From an uncultured Cedecea sp. (GTDB lineage Bacteria > Pseudomonadota > Gammaproteobacteria > Enterobacterales > Enterobacteriaceae), in assembly GCF_947498825.1 (NCBI RefSeq), contig NZ_CANMLV010000007.1:157451-221450 (forward strand): DNA of 64,000 bases. The letters run 5' to 3'. Of this stretch, positions 8,803-16,433 are shown in pieces. The notes beneath the pieces were generated by a model. The model did not search any database and was not told the origin of the DNA. It saw only the letters and a list, made by a program, of their open reading frames with translations. The stretch's first letter is position 1. Every line of letters starts with the position of its first letter. The position numbers were made by a program, and so were the translations under genes.

Positions 8803-10176
8803 TCAACGTAGTACTCGGACTTTAACCGACTTACCTTTGATCTTGCCTTTCTGCAGTTGCGACGCCGCATGACGCGCAACGGGCTGGCGTACGGCAATAT
8901 AGACATGCATTGGATGTACGTCTATTTTCCCGATATCCGCCCCATCCAGTCCCATTTCACCCGTTAAGGCTCCCAGCACATCACCGCGACGCATTTTGGC
9001 TTTCTTGCCACCATCAACGCATAAGGTCACCATTTCGGCTGCCAGTGGTTTAAGAGTTCCGCCTGTCGGCGCTTCTTTCCAGTTCAGGGAGATATTCAGC
9101 ATATCGGCGAGAACAGCTGCACGCTGGGCTTCCTCAGGGGCACAGAAACTGACAGCCAATCCATCCTGCCCGGCTCGAGCGGTACGACCAATCCTATGAA
9201 CATGTACCTCAGGATCCCAGGAGAGTTCGTAGTTAACTACCATTTCCAGCGCTTTGATATCCAGACCACGCGCCGCGACATCGGTAGCCACCAGAACCCG
9301 GCTACTGCCGTTAGCGAAACGAATCAGTGTCTGATCGCGGTCGCGCTGCTCCATATCACCGTGCAGCGCCAGGGCACTTTGCCCGCCAGCATTCAGCTCG
9401 TCACAGACTTCCTGACAGTCTTTTTTGGTATTACAGAACACCACACAGGACGCTGGCTGGTACTGGCTTAACAACTGCTGTAGCTGCTTGATTTTATTAT
9501 GACGCGACACCTCATAGAAATGCTGTTCAACCGCCGGGAGCTCATCAACCGTATCGATCTCAATGGTTTCCGGGTTCTGCTGAATACGGCCGCTGATAGC
9601 CGCAATAGCAGGCGGCCAGGTAGCAGAGAACAACAAGGTTTGACGTTTTGGCGGCGCATATGCCATCACTTCGTCAATCGCGTCGGCAAATCCCATGTCC
9701 AGCATACGATCGGCTTCATCCAGCACCACCACCCGCACAGCTTCAAGATTTACGGTCTCTTTTTTCAGATGATCCAGTAAACGTCCTGGGGTTGCGACAA
9801 TAATATGCGGCGCATGCTGCAAAGATTCTTTCTGCACGCCAAAAGGCTGCCCGCCGCACAGGGTCAGTATTTTAATATTGGGCATAAAGCGTGCCAGGCG
9901 ACGTAACTCTTCTGCGACCTGAGCGGCCAGCTCACGTGTCGGGCACAGTACCAGCGACTGAGTGCTGAACTGTCCTGCCTCAATGCGTTGCAGTAATCCC
10001 AGACCAAATGCAGCCGTTTTACCACTGCCTGTTTTAGCCTGAGCCCGTACATCTTTTCCCGCCAGAATTGCGGGCAGCGTTGCCGCTTGCACGGGGGTCA
10101 TATTAAGGTATCCCAGCTCATTAAGATTGTTCAGCTGGGCATCAGGTAAAGCATTCAGTTCGGAAAAAGCGCTCAC
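8803..10176 (-). CDS. dbpA: DbpA, DEAD-box RNA helicase for 50S assembly
   Basis: 457 residues, matching E. coli DbpA in length and sequence. Q motif near Q30, Walker A AKTGSGKT at 47-54, DEAD at 153-156, SAT at 184-186, and ARGLDIK...HRIGRTARA in the second RecA domain. The C-terminal about 75 residues (MRRGDVLGALTGEMGLDGADIGKIDVHPMHVYIAV) form the RRM-like domain that binds hairpin 92 of 23S rRNA and gives the enzyme its specificity. It acts in late 50S subunit maturation. Monocistronic. The zntB gene and FnrS sRNA that sit beside dbpA in E. coli were not seen here. Confidence 0.95.
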   Translation of the reverse strand: MSAFSELNALPDAQLNNLNELGYLNMTPVQAATLPAILAGKDVRAQAKTGSGKTAAFGLGLLQRIEAGQFSTQSLVLCPTRELAAQVAEELRRLARFMPNIKILTLCGGQPFGVQKESLQHAPHIIVATPGRLLDHLKKETVNLEAVRVVVLDEADRMLDMGFADAIDEVMAYAPPKRQTLLFSATWPPAIAAISGRIQQNPETIEIDTVDELPAVEQHFYEVSRHNKIKQLQQLLSQYQPASCVVFCNTKKDCQEVCDELNAGGQSALALHGDMEQRDRDQTLIRFANGSSRVLVATDVAARGLDIKALEMVVNYELSWDPEVHVHRIGRTARAGQDGLAVSFCAPEEAQRAAVLADMLNISLNWKEAPTGGTLKPLAAEMVTLCVDGGKKAKMRRGDVLGALTGEMGLDGADIGKIDVHPMHVYIAVRQPVARHAASQLQKGKIKGKSVKVRVLR

Positions 10177-10808
10177 AGTATGTTTCTCTAAAAAGGGCTG
10201 TCTGCGCGCATTGTACAGCTTTTTGTTGAGGTATCGTTAGATTCTGCGACTTCTCTTGTGGATATTTCGGGTAGTCTCTGGTTGGAACAGGCCATTTGAG
10301 GAAAGCCTGTGTCGCTATAATTAATTATAGTCATGCATTCTGTAATTATCCTCAGCAAATAACAACCTGTATTAATGACAAATAATAAATGCATTTTTTA
10401 CGTTCAAAAGATAAGAGGGTTATTTAAATCATAAAAACTCGCGTGTCGTTTACTGATTGACGATTAATACTAAAATTTAATATTGTAATATTTCAGACAT
10501 AGAGTTTCGCACCTGACTTTAGCGCCTGCTCCATTCATTTTAAAAGCACAATCAGTATTTCCATAGGGTTTTGTGAGGTTTTTGATGAGCGATAAACTTA
10601 GTTTTATTCAGGGTTGTTACGATATCATGCCAATTAATAAAGTAACTCTTTTTCTGCGCGGTGATTATCCACTGGGTTAATTCTATTATATGAACGGTTA
10701 ATACAAGCCGGCACGCTAATAAAAATAACGCTTTTGTTATTGGCAAGAGTGCGAGCATCGCCGTGCCAAAAATGAAATAACACATATTATAAGCAACGTG
10801 AGTATTCA
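10177..10808. other. AT-rich 632-bp gap between dbpA and the SUMF1-like gene
   Basis: The part next to dbpA holds its leader and a candidate -10 (TACAAT on the minus strand near 10213). The left copy of a 19-bp direct repeat is at 10232-10250. Beyond it the DNA is very AT-rich. An 85-codon minus-strand frame (10552-10809) starts with TTG and has no family resemblance, so it is not called. No RNA gene is recognised. Confidence 0.6.
10232..10250 (+). repeat. Left copy of 19-bp direct repeat bracketing the SUMF1-like gene
   Basis: TATCGTTAGATTCTGCGAC here matches TATCGTTAAATTCTGCGAC at 11781-11799 at 18 of 19 positions in the same orientation. The copies are about 1.5 kb apart and bracket the AT-rich segment. 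They could be insertion footprints or a shared regulatory sequence. Confidence 0.5.
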
Positions 10809-11672
10809 ATGCACACTTACATTAAGTCCATGAAGTTAATAATTATTGCTATCATTCTTCCATTCAACTTAAACGCTCACACCTTATTTTTTGAGAGTTT
10901 TGTTGAACAAGGTGATTATTATGTAGGCAATGCTTTTGGTAAGCGGAATTATCAAAAACATGCCAATGTCCATTTAGAATCGTTTTTTATTATGCAAAAA
11001 GAGGTCACTTATTCACTTTATCAACACGTTTCTGACTGGGGAGATCATAATGGCTATCTCATTAGTCATAGTTGTAATGGCGCAAAAGATAAAGACTGCC
11101 TTCCCTCAGAAATGGATTACGGGCTGCATCCTGTTACTCATATCAGATGGCTAGATACCATTATATTTGCCAATGCGCTCAGCGAAATGCTGAAGCTAGA
11201 ACCCGTCTACCGAATGGAAAATGGTGAGCCTCTGCGGGCTGGTGAGGTAAATAGTACTATTTATGTCAATTCCAAAGCCACTGGTTATCGTCTACCCGAT
11301 TTACATGAATGGCAAGTCGCTGCCAGAGGAGGCAAGCCAGCACTAAAATTGAATACCTATGGTGACATCCATTCCGGGAGTGTTGATGCACAAAAAGTTG
11401 CCTGGTATCCGAAATATGATACCCCGCATTATGGCACACAGATTGTTGGTCAGTTATCTCCTAACGCGCTGGGCATTTTTGATATGAGCGGAAATGTTTC
11501 CGAATGGGTTTTTGACAGCTATAAGCCAGGTAACACGATAATGTACTATTTCTGTGGAGGAAGTTATCTTTATCATGCAACTACCTTAGCCAACTGCGAT
11601 AGCCATAGCACAGGAATGGCAATGCCAGATATTGGGTTTCGATTAGTCCGGAATTCTGCACTTGAAAAATAA
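10809..11672 (+). CDS. Exported SUMF1/formylglycine-generating-enzyme-like protein lacking catalytic cysteines
   Basis: 287 residues. A hydrophobic N-terminus ending in NLNAHT looks like a signal peptide; Met8 is an equally good start for it. The rest fits the SUMF1/FGE-sulfatase fold: VTYSLYQ, PVTHIRWLDTIIFANALSEM, GYRLPDLHEWQVAARGG, GIFDMSGNVSEWV, CGGSYLYH and the closing GFRLVR. True formylglycine-generating enzymes carry two active-site cysteines just after the GGSY motif. Here those positions read Y and L, with other cysteines nearby, so sulfatase activation is unlikely. Related non-catalytic domains act as binding or scaffold modules. No sulfatase gene is nearby. The gene is markedly AT-rich and stands alone, suggesting horizontal acquisition. 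Function unknown. Confidence 0.75.
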   Translation: MHTYIKSMKLIIIAIILPFNLNAHTLFFESFVEQGDYYVGNAFGKRNYQKHANVHLESFFIMQKEVTYSLYQHVSDWGDHNGYLISHSCNGAKDKDCLPSEMDYGLHPVTHIRWLDTIIFANALSEMLKLEPVYRMENGEPLRAGEVNSTIYVNSKATGYRLPDLHEWQVAARGGKPALKLNTYGDIHSGSVDAQKVAWYPKYDTPHYGTQIVGQLSPNALGIFDMSGNVSEWVFDSYKPGNTIMYYFCGGSYLYHATTLANCDSHSTGMAMPDIGFRLVRNSALEK

Positions 11673-11723
11673 GAATAAAAGCGGAAAGGCTATTTTATTG
11701 TCAGCAAAAAAGAGGAGGAAAAT

Positions 11724-11789
11724 ATGGCAAAACGAGCGGCTGGAGCTGCACTCGCATATGCCAGGATGTTTTCGCCAAGTTATCGTTAA
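11724..11789 (+). CDS. Possible 21-residue micro-ORF with a strong ribosome-binding site
   Basis: An ATG at 11724 is preceded by AGGAGG with ideal spacing. The frame encodes MAKRAAGAALAYARMFSPSYR then TAA. The peptide is basic and alanine-rich, able to form an amphipathic helix. The last two codons and the stop lie inside the right copy of the direct repeat. The near-perfect Shine-Dalgarno is the only evidence. It could be the start of a truncated gene left by rearrangement. Confidence 0.35.
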   Translation: MAKRAAGAALAYARMFSPSYR

Positions 11790-11799
11790 ATTCTGCGAC
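11781..11799 (+). repeat. Right copy of the 19-bp direct repeat
   Basis: TATCGTTAAATTCTGCGAC, one mismatch from the copy at 10232-10250, same orientation. It overlaps the end of the micro-ORF and lies 57 bp before an ERIC-like element. Confidence 0.5.
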
Positions 11800-11855
11800 C
11801 TGAAACACTTAACTTAAACTTCAGTTCGTGAATCAATGTGCTATTTTAAAATTAT

Positions 11856-11980
11856 TATAACCTAAATACTTCGGGCTGCATGACAGCGGCAAGTGAGAGC
11901 TTCCCGATGAGCTTCATAAAGGTAAGTGATTCGGGAGAACGAACGCAACCAACCCACATGCAATTTGAGATATAAATATA
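11856..11980 (+). repeat. ERIC/IRU intergenic repeat, about 125 bp
   Basis: The segment has ERIC landmarks: a start resembling TATACCCTAAATACTTCG, GGCAAGTGAG, a central imperfect palindrome CCCGATGAGCTTCATAAAGG / TAAGTGATTCGGG, AACGCAACCAACCCACATGC and an AT-rich end. It is diverged at both termini. It lies between the SUMF1-like and CarG-like genes and would fold into a long hairpin if transcribed. Confidence 0.8.
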
Positions 11981-12051
11981 GGGCATAAGCCAGCCAGGGC
12001 CGTCTCTGTCGAGATTTAAGCCTCCGGCATCAGATCAGAGGATTTCTCCGG

Positions 12052-12600
12052 GTGAACATAAAACAGGGACTGATGTTAGCTTTGCTACTGGTATCGCTGA
12101 ATGCTCCGGCGAGCGAAACCAGTAAAGTCATACTGAAAGAAGGCAGCAATCTGCTGGATATCAATGGTGATGGGGTGGACGATTTAGTGGTTTATTCTCG
12201 GTTTGAGAATAATACATCACACCCTAATAATACCATGACTATCTTTATGATCGACCCGCAGGGAAAATATCATATTCTTCCGGTAGCCAATGATATTGGT
12301 TTCACTTGGTCTGACTTTATCTTATCGGCCTCGACAATAAAAATTGCTGACTATGCCTTATTTAAAAAACCGGACGGCTATTTTATTGTCAGTGCGCACA
12401 AAGTCACCGGTGGGGTATACGGTGAGGATGTATCCGATGACCTGCCGGTAAAATTTACCCGCTATGATATCAACAGCTATCAGGAAGCCCCGGGAGTACC
12501 TCCCTACTTCTGGGAATACCGTGGAGCCTACACTACTGAAAGCAAATATCATGATATCGATGAGGCTTTCCCACACTTTAAAAACGAAATGATAAAATAG
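12052..12600 (+). CDS. Exported CarG/CpmJ-like protein (carbapenem intrinsic-resistance family)
   Basis: 182 residues from a GTG start with AGAGGA upstream. The N-terminus MNIKQGLMLALLLVSLNAPASET is a signal peptide with a cut near ASE, so the mature protein is periplasmic. The mature part opens with a DINGDGVDD calcium-loop-like motif, then NNTSHPNNTMTIFM, FTWSDFILSASTIKIADYALF and PVKFTRYDIN. From memory this resembles the CarG family, periplasmic proteins that with CarF protect carbapenem producers; orphan copies occur widely in enterobacteria. No carF or carbapenem biosynthesis genes are in the window, so a resistance role is conjecture. Family call moderate; export well supported. Confidence 0.6.
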   Translation: MNIKQGLMLALLLVSLNAPASETSKVILKEGSNLLDINGDGVDDLVVYSRFENNTSHPNNTMTIFMIDPQGKYHILPVANDIGFTWSDFILSASTIKIADYALFKKPDGYFIVSAHKVTGGVYGEDVSDDLPVKFTRYDINSYQEAPGVPPYFWEYRGAYTTESKYHDIDEAFPHFKNEMIK

Positions 12601-12663
12601 TCAGCTTCTGCACATAAGATTTTAACAATACAAAACATTTAATTTATCTTAAATAGAAAATAT

Positions 12664-12689
12664 CCCCTGTTCATCATCTGATACAGGGG
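12664..12689. terminator. Terminator between the CarG-like gene and mdtI
   Basis: Stem CCCCTGT / ACAGGGG with a 12-nt loop that can pair further (TCA/TGA), followed by ATTTC on the + strand and AT-rich DNA on the other side. It sits between convergent genes and may serve both. The U-tract is short. Confidence 0.6.
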
Positions 12690-12695
12690 ATTTCA

Positions 12696-13025
12696 TCAGG
12701 CCATTTTAATAATAATCATTCCGGTTAATAATAACCCGAGGCCCAGCCAGCCTTTGCGATTTAAACGCTGACCGAAGAGTATCCAACCTGCGGCAACCGT
12801 CGCAATGATACCGAATCCTCCCCATAAAGCATAAGCAACGGAGAGTTCAATACCTTTTACTGCCTGTGATAAAGCGCTAAATGCGGCTAATACAGCAAGT
12901 AAAGAAAAAATACCGTAAACAGGACGGCGAAAACCGTCAGAGTGTTTAAGAAAAATATTAGCCAGAATTTCTAATACAATGGCCGCAAACAGCCACAGTC
13001 CGTGTACCCATTCAAACGACGGCAT
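12696..13025 (-). CDS. mdtI: MdtI, small multidrug-resistance-type spermidine exporter subunit
   Basis: 109 residues from the Met of [12 protein letters not shown], the length of E. coli MdtI; an upstream in-frame Met adds eight residues without homology. Four membrane helices, with the conserved membrane glutamate in [18 protein letters not shown] and the family segments [12 protein letters not shown] and [21 protein letters not shown]. MdtI and MdtJ together export spermidine across the inner membrane. The start lies inside the end of mdtJ (14-bp overlap), so the two are translated together. Confidence 0.93.
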   Translation of the reverse strand: MPSFEWVHGLWLFAAIVLEILANIFLKHSDGFRRPVYGIFSLLAVLAAFSALSQAVKGIELSVAYALWGGFGIIATVAAGWILFGQRLNRKGWLGLGLLLTGMIIIKMA

Positions 13026-13392
13026 GCTGCCCTCTCTTCTCTGGCACAACGTCTTCCTTGCGCTCTTTTTTACTGCGCGTGCCTGACTTTAATAATGCAA
13101 TACCGGCCACCAGTGTTGTGAGACCTAAAATTTTAAGTAATGAAATTGATTCATCAAATAATAAAACACTGCCAACAGTAATAATCAGAATACCGATCCC
13201 TTCCCACATGGCATAAGCCACACCAAGGGCAATTTTTTTCACCGAAAATGATAATAAAATATATGAAAGCGTGATCATCACCAGCATAAAAATATAGCCC
13301 GTATTATCATCGCTAATACTTGACCACTTCATTGAAAGCGTGCCAGTAATCTCAGCGACGATAGCCATCCCTAGAAAAATCCAGTAAATCAT
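13012..13392 (-). CDS. mdtJ: MdtJ, small multidrug-resistance-type spermidine exporter subunit
   Basis: 126 residues, four membrane helices, opening [23 protein letters not shown] with the SMR-family membrane glutamate (E15). Conserved [15 protein letters not shown] and [30 protein letters not shown] follow. It forms a heterodimer with MdtI for spermidine export. First gene of the pair; its promoter must lie in the 400-bp gap at 13393-13791. In E. coli, as I recall, mdtJI lies close to pntAB; here it is about 30 kb away, suggesting rearrangement. Confidence 0.93.
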   Translation of the reverse strand: MIYWIFLGMAIVAEITGTLSMKWSSISDDNTGYIFMLVMITLSYILLSFSVKKIALGVAYAMWEGIGILIITVGSVLLFDESISLLKILGLTTLVAGIALLKSGTRSKKERKEDVVPEKRGQHAVV

Positions 13393-13791
13393 TTTCCTCT
13401 CCTGACAGAGAAAATAAAGTTATAAAAATTGGCCAGACGCAAAAAAGCGACGAGCTAATTAAGATTGTGCGTTATTGCCAGAAGAAAAGGACTATAGTGC
13501 GTTACGCCAGTGTTGTTCACCAGAGAGAGAAACAGCGGATAAAGAAATGCAGAAACGATCGTTTGAATGGTTTTTTTTGAACATATTGTCCATATGATTT
13601 TCCAACTTATCCGCGGTATTGCTTCTCATCGATTGCGGATAGAAAATTGTCCTCAGTAGTTAAACACCCGTGATTTTTACCATAGATTAGTTTTTATTAT
13701 GTAAAATTTTCAATTCTTTACTTATGAACAAAAAATAACCCTGCGCGAATATTTTCTGAAACAGAGAATACACGCACAGGGCCAGATCATT
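13393..13791. other. 399-bp gap between mdtJ and the esterase gene
   Basis: Holds the mdtJ promoter region; a TATAGT hexamer reads on the minus strand near 13491-13496. GCGGATAA-type words occur in both orientations (near 13532, 13602 and 13635), possible regulator sites but short. The distal end carries the esterase terminator. No gene-like frame seen. Confidence 0.5.
13727..13783 (-). terminator. Intrinsic terminator of the esterase gene
   Basis: Long imperfect stem on the minus strand: CCCTGTGCGTG and TATTCTCTG pair with CAGAAAATA and CGCGCAGGG across a TTT loop. It is followed by a T-rich tract (TTATTTTTTG) and starts just after the esterase stop at 13792. Confidence 0.75.
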
Positions 13792-14415
13792 CTAGTCAGA
13801 AAACTCGCTGAGTCCAAACTGTTCAGTCACAAAAGCCATTGCTCTGGCAATACCGTCGCCACTGATAGTATGAACCACATCCGGTTCAAACAAAGTTTCA
13901 ACCTCAGTGACGCCAGCTTCAATCAACGCCGCGGCGGCAGCTTCACTTTCCGACCATGGGATAACCGGATCAGCCATACCGTGCACCAGTAACACCGGGG
14001 TATTCACCGCCGGCTGATAAGGTTTGGGGGACGCCAGGCGACCGGAGAATGCCACGACACCTGCTAATGGGATACTGCCTGTCACCAGGGCGTCCAGTGC
14101 CATTATCGAACCTTGAGAGAAGCCGAGCAGGATCACTTTATCCCTGCCAGCGACAATACCGTGCTCTTTCAGAATATTATTGATGATGGCAGAAAAATCT
14201 GCTCTGGCAGCAACAAGGCGTTCAGTACGCAGGGTTTCAGTAATACCCGCCAGGCTAAACCATTGATAGCCTTCTCCCCCCCCGTCGAAAGGCGCGCTCC
14301 CGTCTGGCGAAGCAAATTCTATCTCAGGCATGACTTGCTGAAAGAAGTAGCCAAGCCCTTCAAGATCGGCCCCCGAACTGCCCACACCGTGTAATAAGAT
14401 AATCAGTTTTTTCAT
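13792..14415 (-). CDS. Serine carboxylesterase of the alpha/beta-hydrolase fold (YpfH-like)
   Basis: 207 residues. Oxyanion motif LLHGVGSSGADLEG at the start, nucleophile elbow GFSQG with S100, then D149 in HGMADPVIP and H182 in VVHTIS: a complete phospholipase/carboxylesterase triad. No signal peptide, so cytoplasmic. Similar in size and motifs to E. coli YpfH, an esterase on short acyl esters; natural substrate unknown. Monocistronic. Confidence 0.85.
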   Translation of the reverse strand: MKKLIILLHGVGSSGADLEGLGYFFQQVMPEIEFASPDGSAPFDGGGEGYQWFSLAGITETLRTERLVAARADFSAIINNILKEHGIVAGRDKVILLGFSQGSIMALDALVTGSIPLAGVVAFSGRLASPKPYQPAVNTPVLLVHGMADPVIPWSESEAAAAALIEAGVTEVETLFEPDVVHTISGDGIARAMAFVTEQFGLSEFSD

Positions 14416-14439
14416 TCAGCAGGCTCTCCCAAGCGCCAC

Positions 14440-14502
14440 TATACCCGGATAATTCGCGTTGTTTACAGATCTGCACAGGCAATGTCAAGCATAGCGGGTA
14501 TA
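14440..14502. repeat. Miniature ERIC-like element with inverted ends
   Basis: A 63-bp segment begins TATACCCGGATAATTCG and ends TCAAGCATAGCGGGTATA. These match the two ends of the ERIC elements elsewhere in the window, but the central palindrome is missing. It looks like an internally deleted copy. Confidence 0.5.
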
Positions 14503-14566
14503 TAAGATACTGTTTTAGCTACATGACCCGATATTGGCGCTGATTTCAGCTATCATTATCCTTGGA

Positions 14567-15163
14567 CTATTTCACCACTTGCTGTTCAACCTGGAACATG
14601 GCTCCTGCCGGATACCATCCCCAGCCAGGCATGAAATAGACACTGTCCGGCCCCCAGCCATATCTCCAATAGGGATTCGGGCCAAAACCGCCAAAACCGG
14701 GATAATTAACAGGTACGATATTCTCGCGAATTTGCCAGACTTGATAACCTTGCAAGCTCAGTGTCAGATACGGGTAGTCGGCCTCCCCCACTTTGCCCTT
14801 AGTGATCCCGGTGACCGTTCCCAGAACGGTAACCAGATGACCTTTCAGTGTCAGAGGATCGATAAATTTGTTCGCCTTGACGATAATCCGCCCCTGAAAA
14901 GCCGTTCCCAGCTCGGGTCTGGCTGCGTAATCAAGCGGAAGTACAGCGACCTCAAATGAAGTTTCATTCTGATGATTAACAACATCTAAAACCTTGCCGC
15001 CAAGACGAACTTCCTGGCCATTAAACCGGGCGATATCCTGTTTAATATCCTGGTAGCTTATTTTATCCAGTGAACGATGACTTCCCTGAATATCCTGCGG
15101 AATAGACACGCATCCACTGAGGGCCAGACAGGCCAAAAGAGTGATAACTATGGGTGTTTTCAT
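14567..15163 (-). CDS. Slp/YeaY-family outer-membrane lipoprotein
   Basis: 198 residues from MKTPIVITLLACLALSGC, a lipoprotein signal peptide with lipobox LSGC and lipidated C18; a 46-residue upstream extension of the open frame destroys this signal and is rejected. The mature part matches Slp/YeaY: a GGKVLDV region, ETSFEVAVLPLDYAARPELG, GRIIVKANKFIDPLTLKGHLVTVLGTVTG and YQVWQIRENIV, then a Gly/Pro/Trp/Tyr-rich tail (GPNPYWRYGWGPDS). Slp proteins are starvation-inducible outer-membrane lipoproteins of unclear function. Monocistronic. Confidence 0.88.
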   Translation of the reverse strand: MKTPIVITLLACLALSGCVSIPQDIQGSHRSLDKISYQDIKQDIARFNGQEVRLGGKVLDVVNHQNETSFEVAVLPLDYAARPELGTAFQGRIIVKANKFIDPLTLKGHLVTVLGTVTGITKGKVGEADYPYLTLSLQGYQVWQIRENIVPVNYPGFGGFGPNPYWRYGWGPDSVYFMPGWGWYPAGAMFQVEQQVVK

Positions 15164-15386
15164 TGTCGCCTCGATGATTAAACAGGAATAACTGTCTGTT
15201 AACCAGCATACCACTATGATTGCCCGCAAGAGTGATACAGGCGTGATTAACGGTAATGAGTGTGTATGAACACATTGTAGCGTAACGCTGGTAAATGCCA
15301 CAGGTGACAGCGATTACGTTTAATTTTAGTCAACTTTGCCAGTCATGGTGGATTTCATCGTGCGGGTACGCATTATGCGCTTAATA

Positions 15387-15632
15387 CTATGGAATAATTT
15401 TTTCCAGATCCAGTAGCTCTTCTAACGTCAGCATGTTCTGCTGAGCGACGGTAATCGCATCGTCCAGCCCCTGATTGTATAAAATTGGTGCCATCTTTTT
15501 GACCAGTTCATCAAGGAAAAAATCGGCTTCAAACTGCCCTAAGGTCAATTCGTGATTATCATCAAACCACTTGATAATAAACGCACTCAGTTGCTGGTAT
15601 TGCTCTGCGGGTAGCGTGATTTTTTTTGCCAT
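15387..15632 (-). CDS. DUF2164-family small protein
   Basis: 81 residues, acidic and helical, no signal peptide or membrane segment. The pattern IIKWFDDNHELTLGQFEADFFLDELVKKMAPILYNQGLDDAI is characteristic of DUF2164, a conserved cytoplasmic family of unknown function. It starts 79 bp after the arnF stop on the same strand and could be read through from the arn operon, although a hairpin lies between them. Confidence 0.8.
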   Translation of the reverse strand: MAKKITLPAEQYQQLSAFIIKWFDDNHELTLGQFEADFFLDELVKKMAPILYNQGLDDAITVAQQNMLTLEELLDLEKIIP

Positions 15633-15652
15633 TAAAGAACCTTACTGTAATA

Positions 15653-15681
15653 GTCTTCTGGCGCTCATCACGCCGGAAGAC
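15653..15681 (-). terminator. Hairpin at the end of the arn operon
   Basis: Inverted repeat GTCTTCTGGCG / CGCCGGAAGAC with one wobble pair and a 7-nt loop, 31 bp after the arnF stop. No T-run follows, so it may be a weak or Rho-assisted terminator or a 3' stabiliser. Confidence 0.45.
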
Positions 15682-15711
15682 CAGAGATAAACGGAAGGTG
15701 TTGGCGGCATA

Positions 15712-16113
15712 TCAGTGTTTGTTGGCCGTTACTGCACGTCCAGGCATAAAGATCAGCAGCAGACCAACAAAAATAGCCCCAACCCCGAGCAGTTTTATCG
15801 CACTGAATGGCTCATTAAGCCAGGGGAGTGCAATAGCCGCAGCCCAGACCAGGACATAACTTAGGCTGAGTAAGGGATAGGCTTTACTTAACGGGATCCG
15901 GCGTAGGGCTAAATACCAGCATACCATCGATAAGGCATAGGCCAGCAAACCACAGAATAGCGCCAGTAATCCGGGCAGATTTTCAAACAATACCGCCGAT
16001 AAAAATGCCAGCTCAAAGCTCGCCTGCGGAAATTGCATTACCGCCCATTTCATCGCCAGTTGCGCCCCGCTTACCAGCAGTACACTGCATAATGCCCACA
16101 GATATCCTGTCAT
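15712..16113 (-). CDS. arnF: ArnF, undecaprenyl-P-L-Ara4N flippase subunit
   Basis: 133 residues from [13 protein letters not shown]; the ATG at 16111-16113 overlaps the arnE stop by four bases. Four membrane helices of the EamA/SMR-like type with [30 protein letters not shown] and a final [16 protein letters not shown]. With ArnE it forms the flippase that moves undecaprenyl-phosphate-L-Ara4N to the periplasmic face for ArnT. Last gene of the operon. Confidence 0.93.
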   Translation of the reverse strand: MTGYLWALCSVLLVSGAQLAMKWAVMQFPQASFELAFLSAVLFENLPGLLALFCGLLAYALSMVCWYLALRRIPLSKAYPLLSLSYVLVWAAAIALPWLNEPFSAIKLLGVGAIFVGLLLIFMPGRAVTANKH

Positions 16114-16433
16114 ACGGACACTCCCAGCAGCACAATACCTGACATGACTAACGCTAACCCCAGCCAATGATGCAGGGAAATGCGTTCTTTCCAGATCCAG
16201 TGGGCCGCCAGAGTGATAAAGATAAAGTTCAGGCTCAGCATAGGGTAAGCAATGCTAACCTCAACATGCTGCAATACCCACAACCATACCAGCATGCCCA
16301 GGCCCAGCATCAAAACACTAAGCCCCAGCCAAACCACCAAATGACGTCGCCCGTTACCTTGAGCGGCCTGTTTCTGACATAACTGGCCCGCGCAGCTAAG
16401 CAGGCTGGCCAGGATTATCATCAGGCTATTCAT
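16110..16433 (-). CDS. arnE: ArnE, undecaprenyl-P-L-Ara4N flippase subunit
   Basis: 107 residues, four membrane helices, opening [24 protein letters not shown] with the conserved QLCQK motif and later [29 protein letters not shown]. Partner of ArnF in the lipid flippase. The start overlaps the end of arnT by four bases and the stop overlaps the arnF start by four, showing tight coupling. Confidence 0.93.
   Translation of the reverse strand: MNSLMIILASLLSCAGQLCQKQAAQGNGRRHLVVWLGLSVLMLGLGMLVWLWVLQHVEVSIAYPMLSLNFIFITLAAHWIWKERISLHHWLGLALVMSGIVLLGVSV

Noticed and set aside
10177..10808. FnrS small RNA beside dbpA
   Set aside because: E. coli has fnrS next to dbpA, but its characteristic 5' sequence and 3' terminator were not found here.
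10552..10809. 85-codon minus-strand frame before the SUMF1-like gene
   Set aside because: Starts with TTG, has no ribosome-binding site, an irregular hydrophobic make-up and no family resemblance; AT-rich DNA gives such frames by chance.
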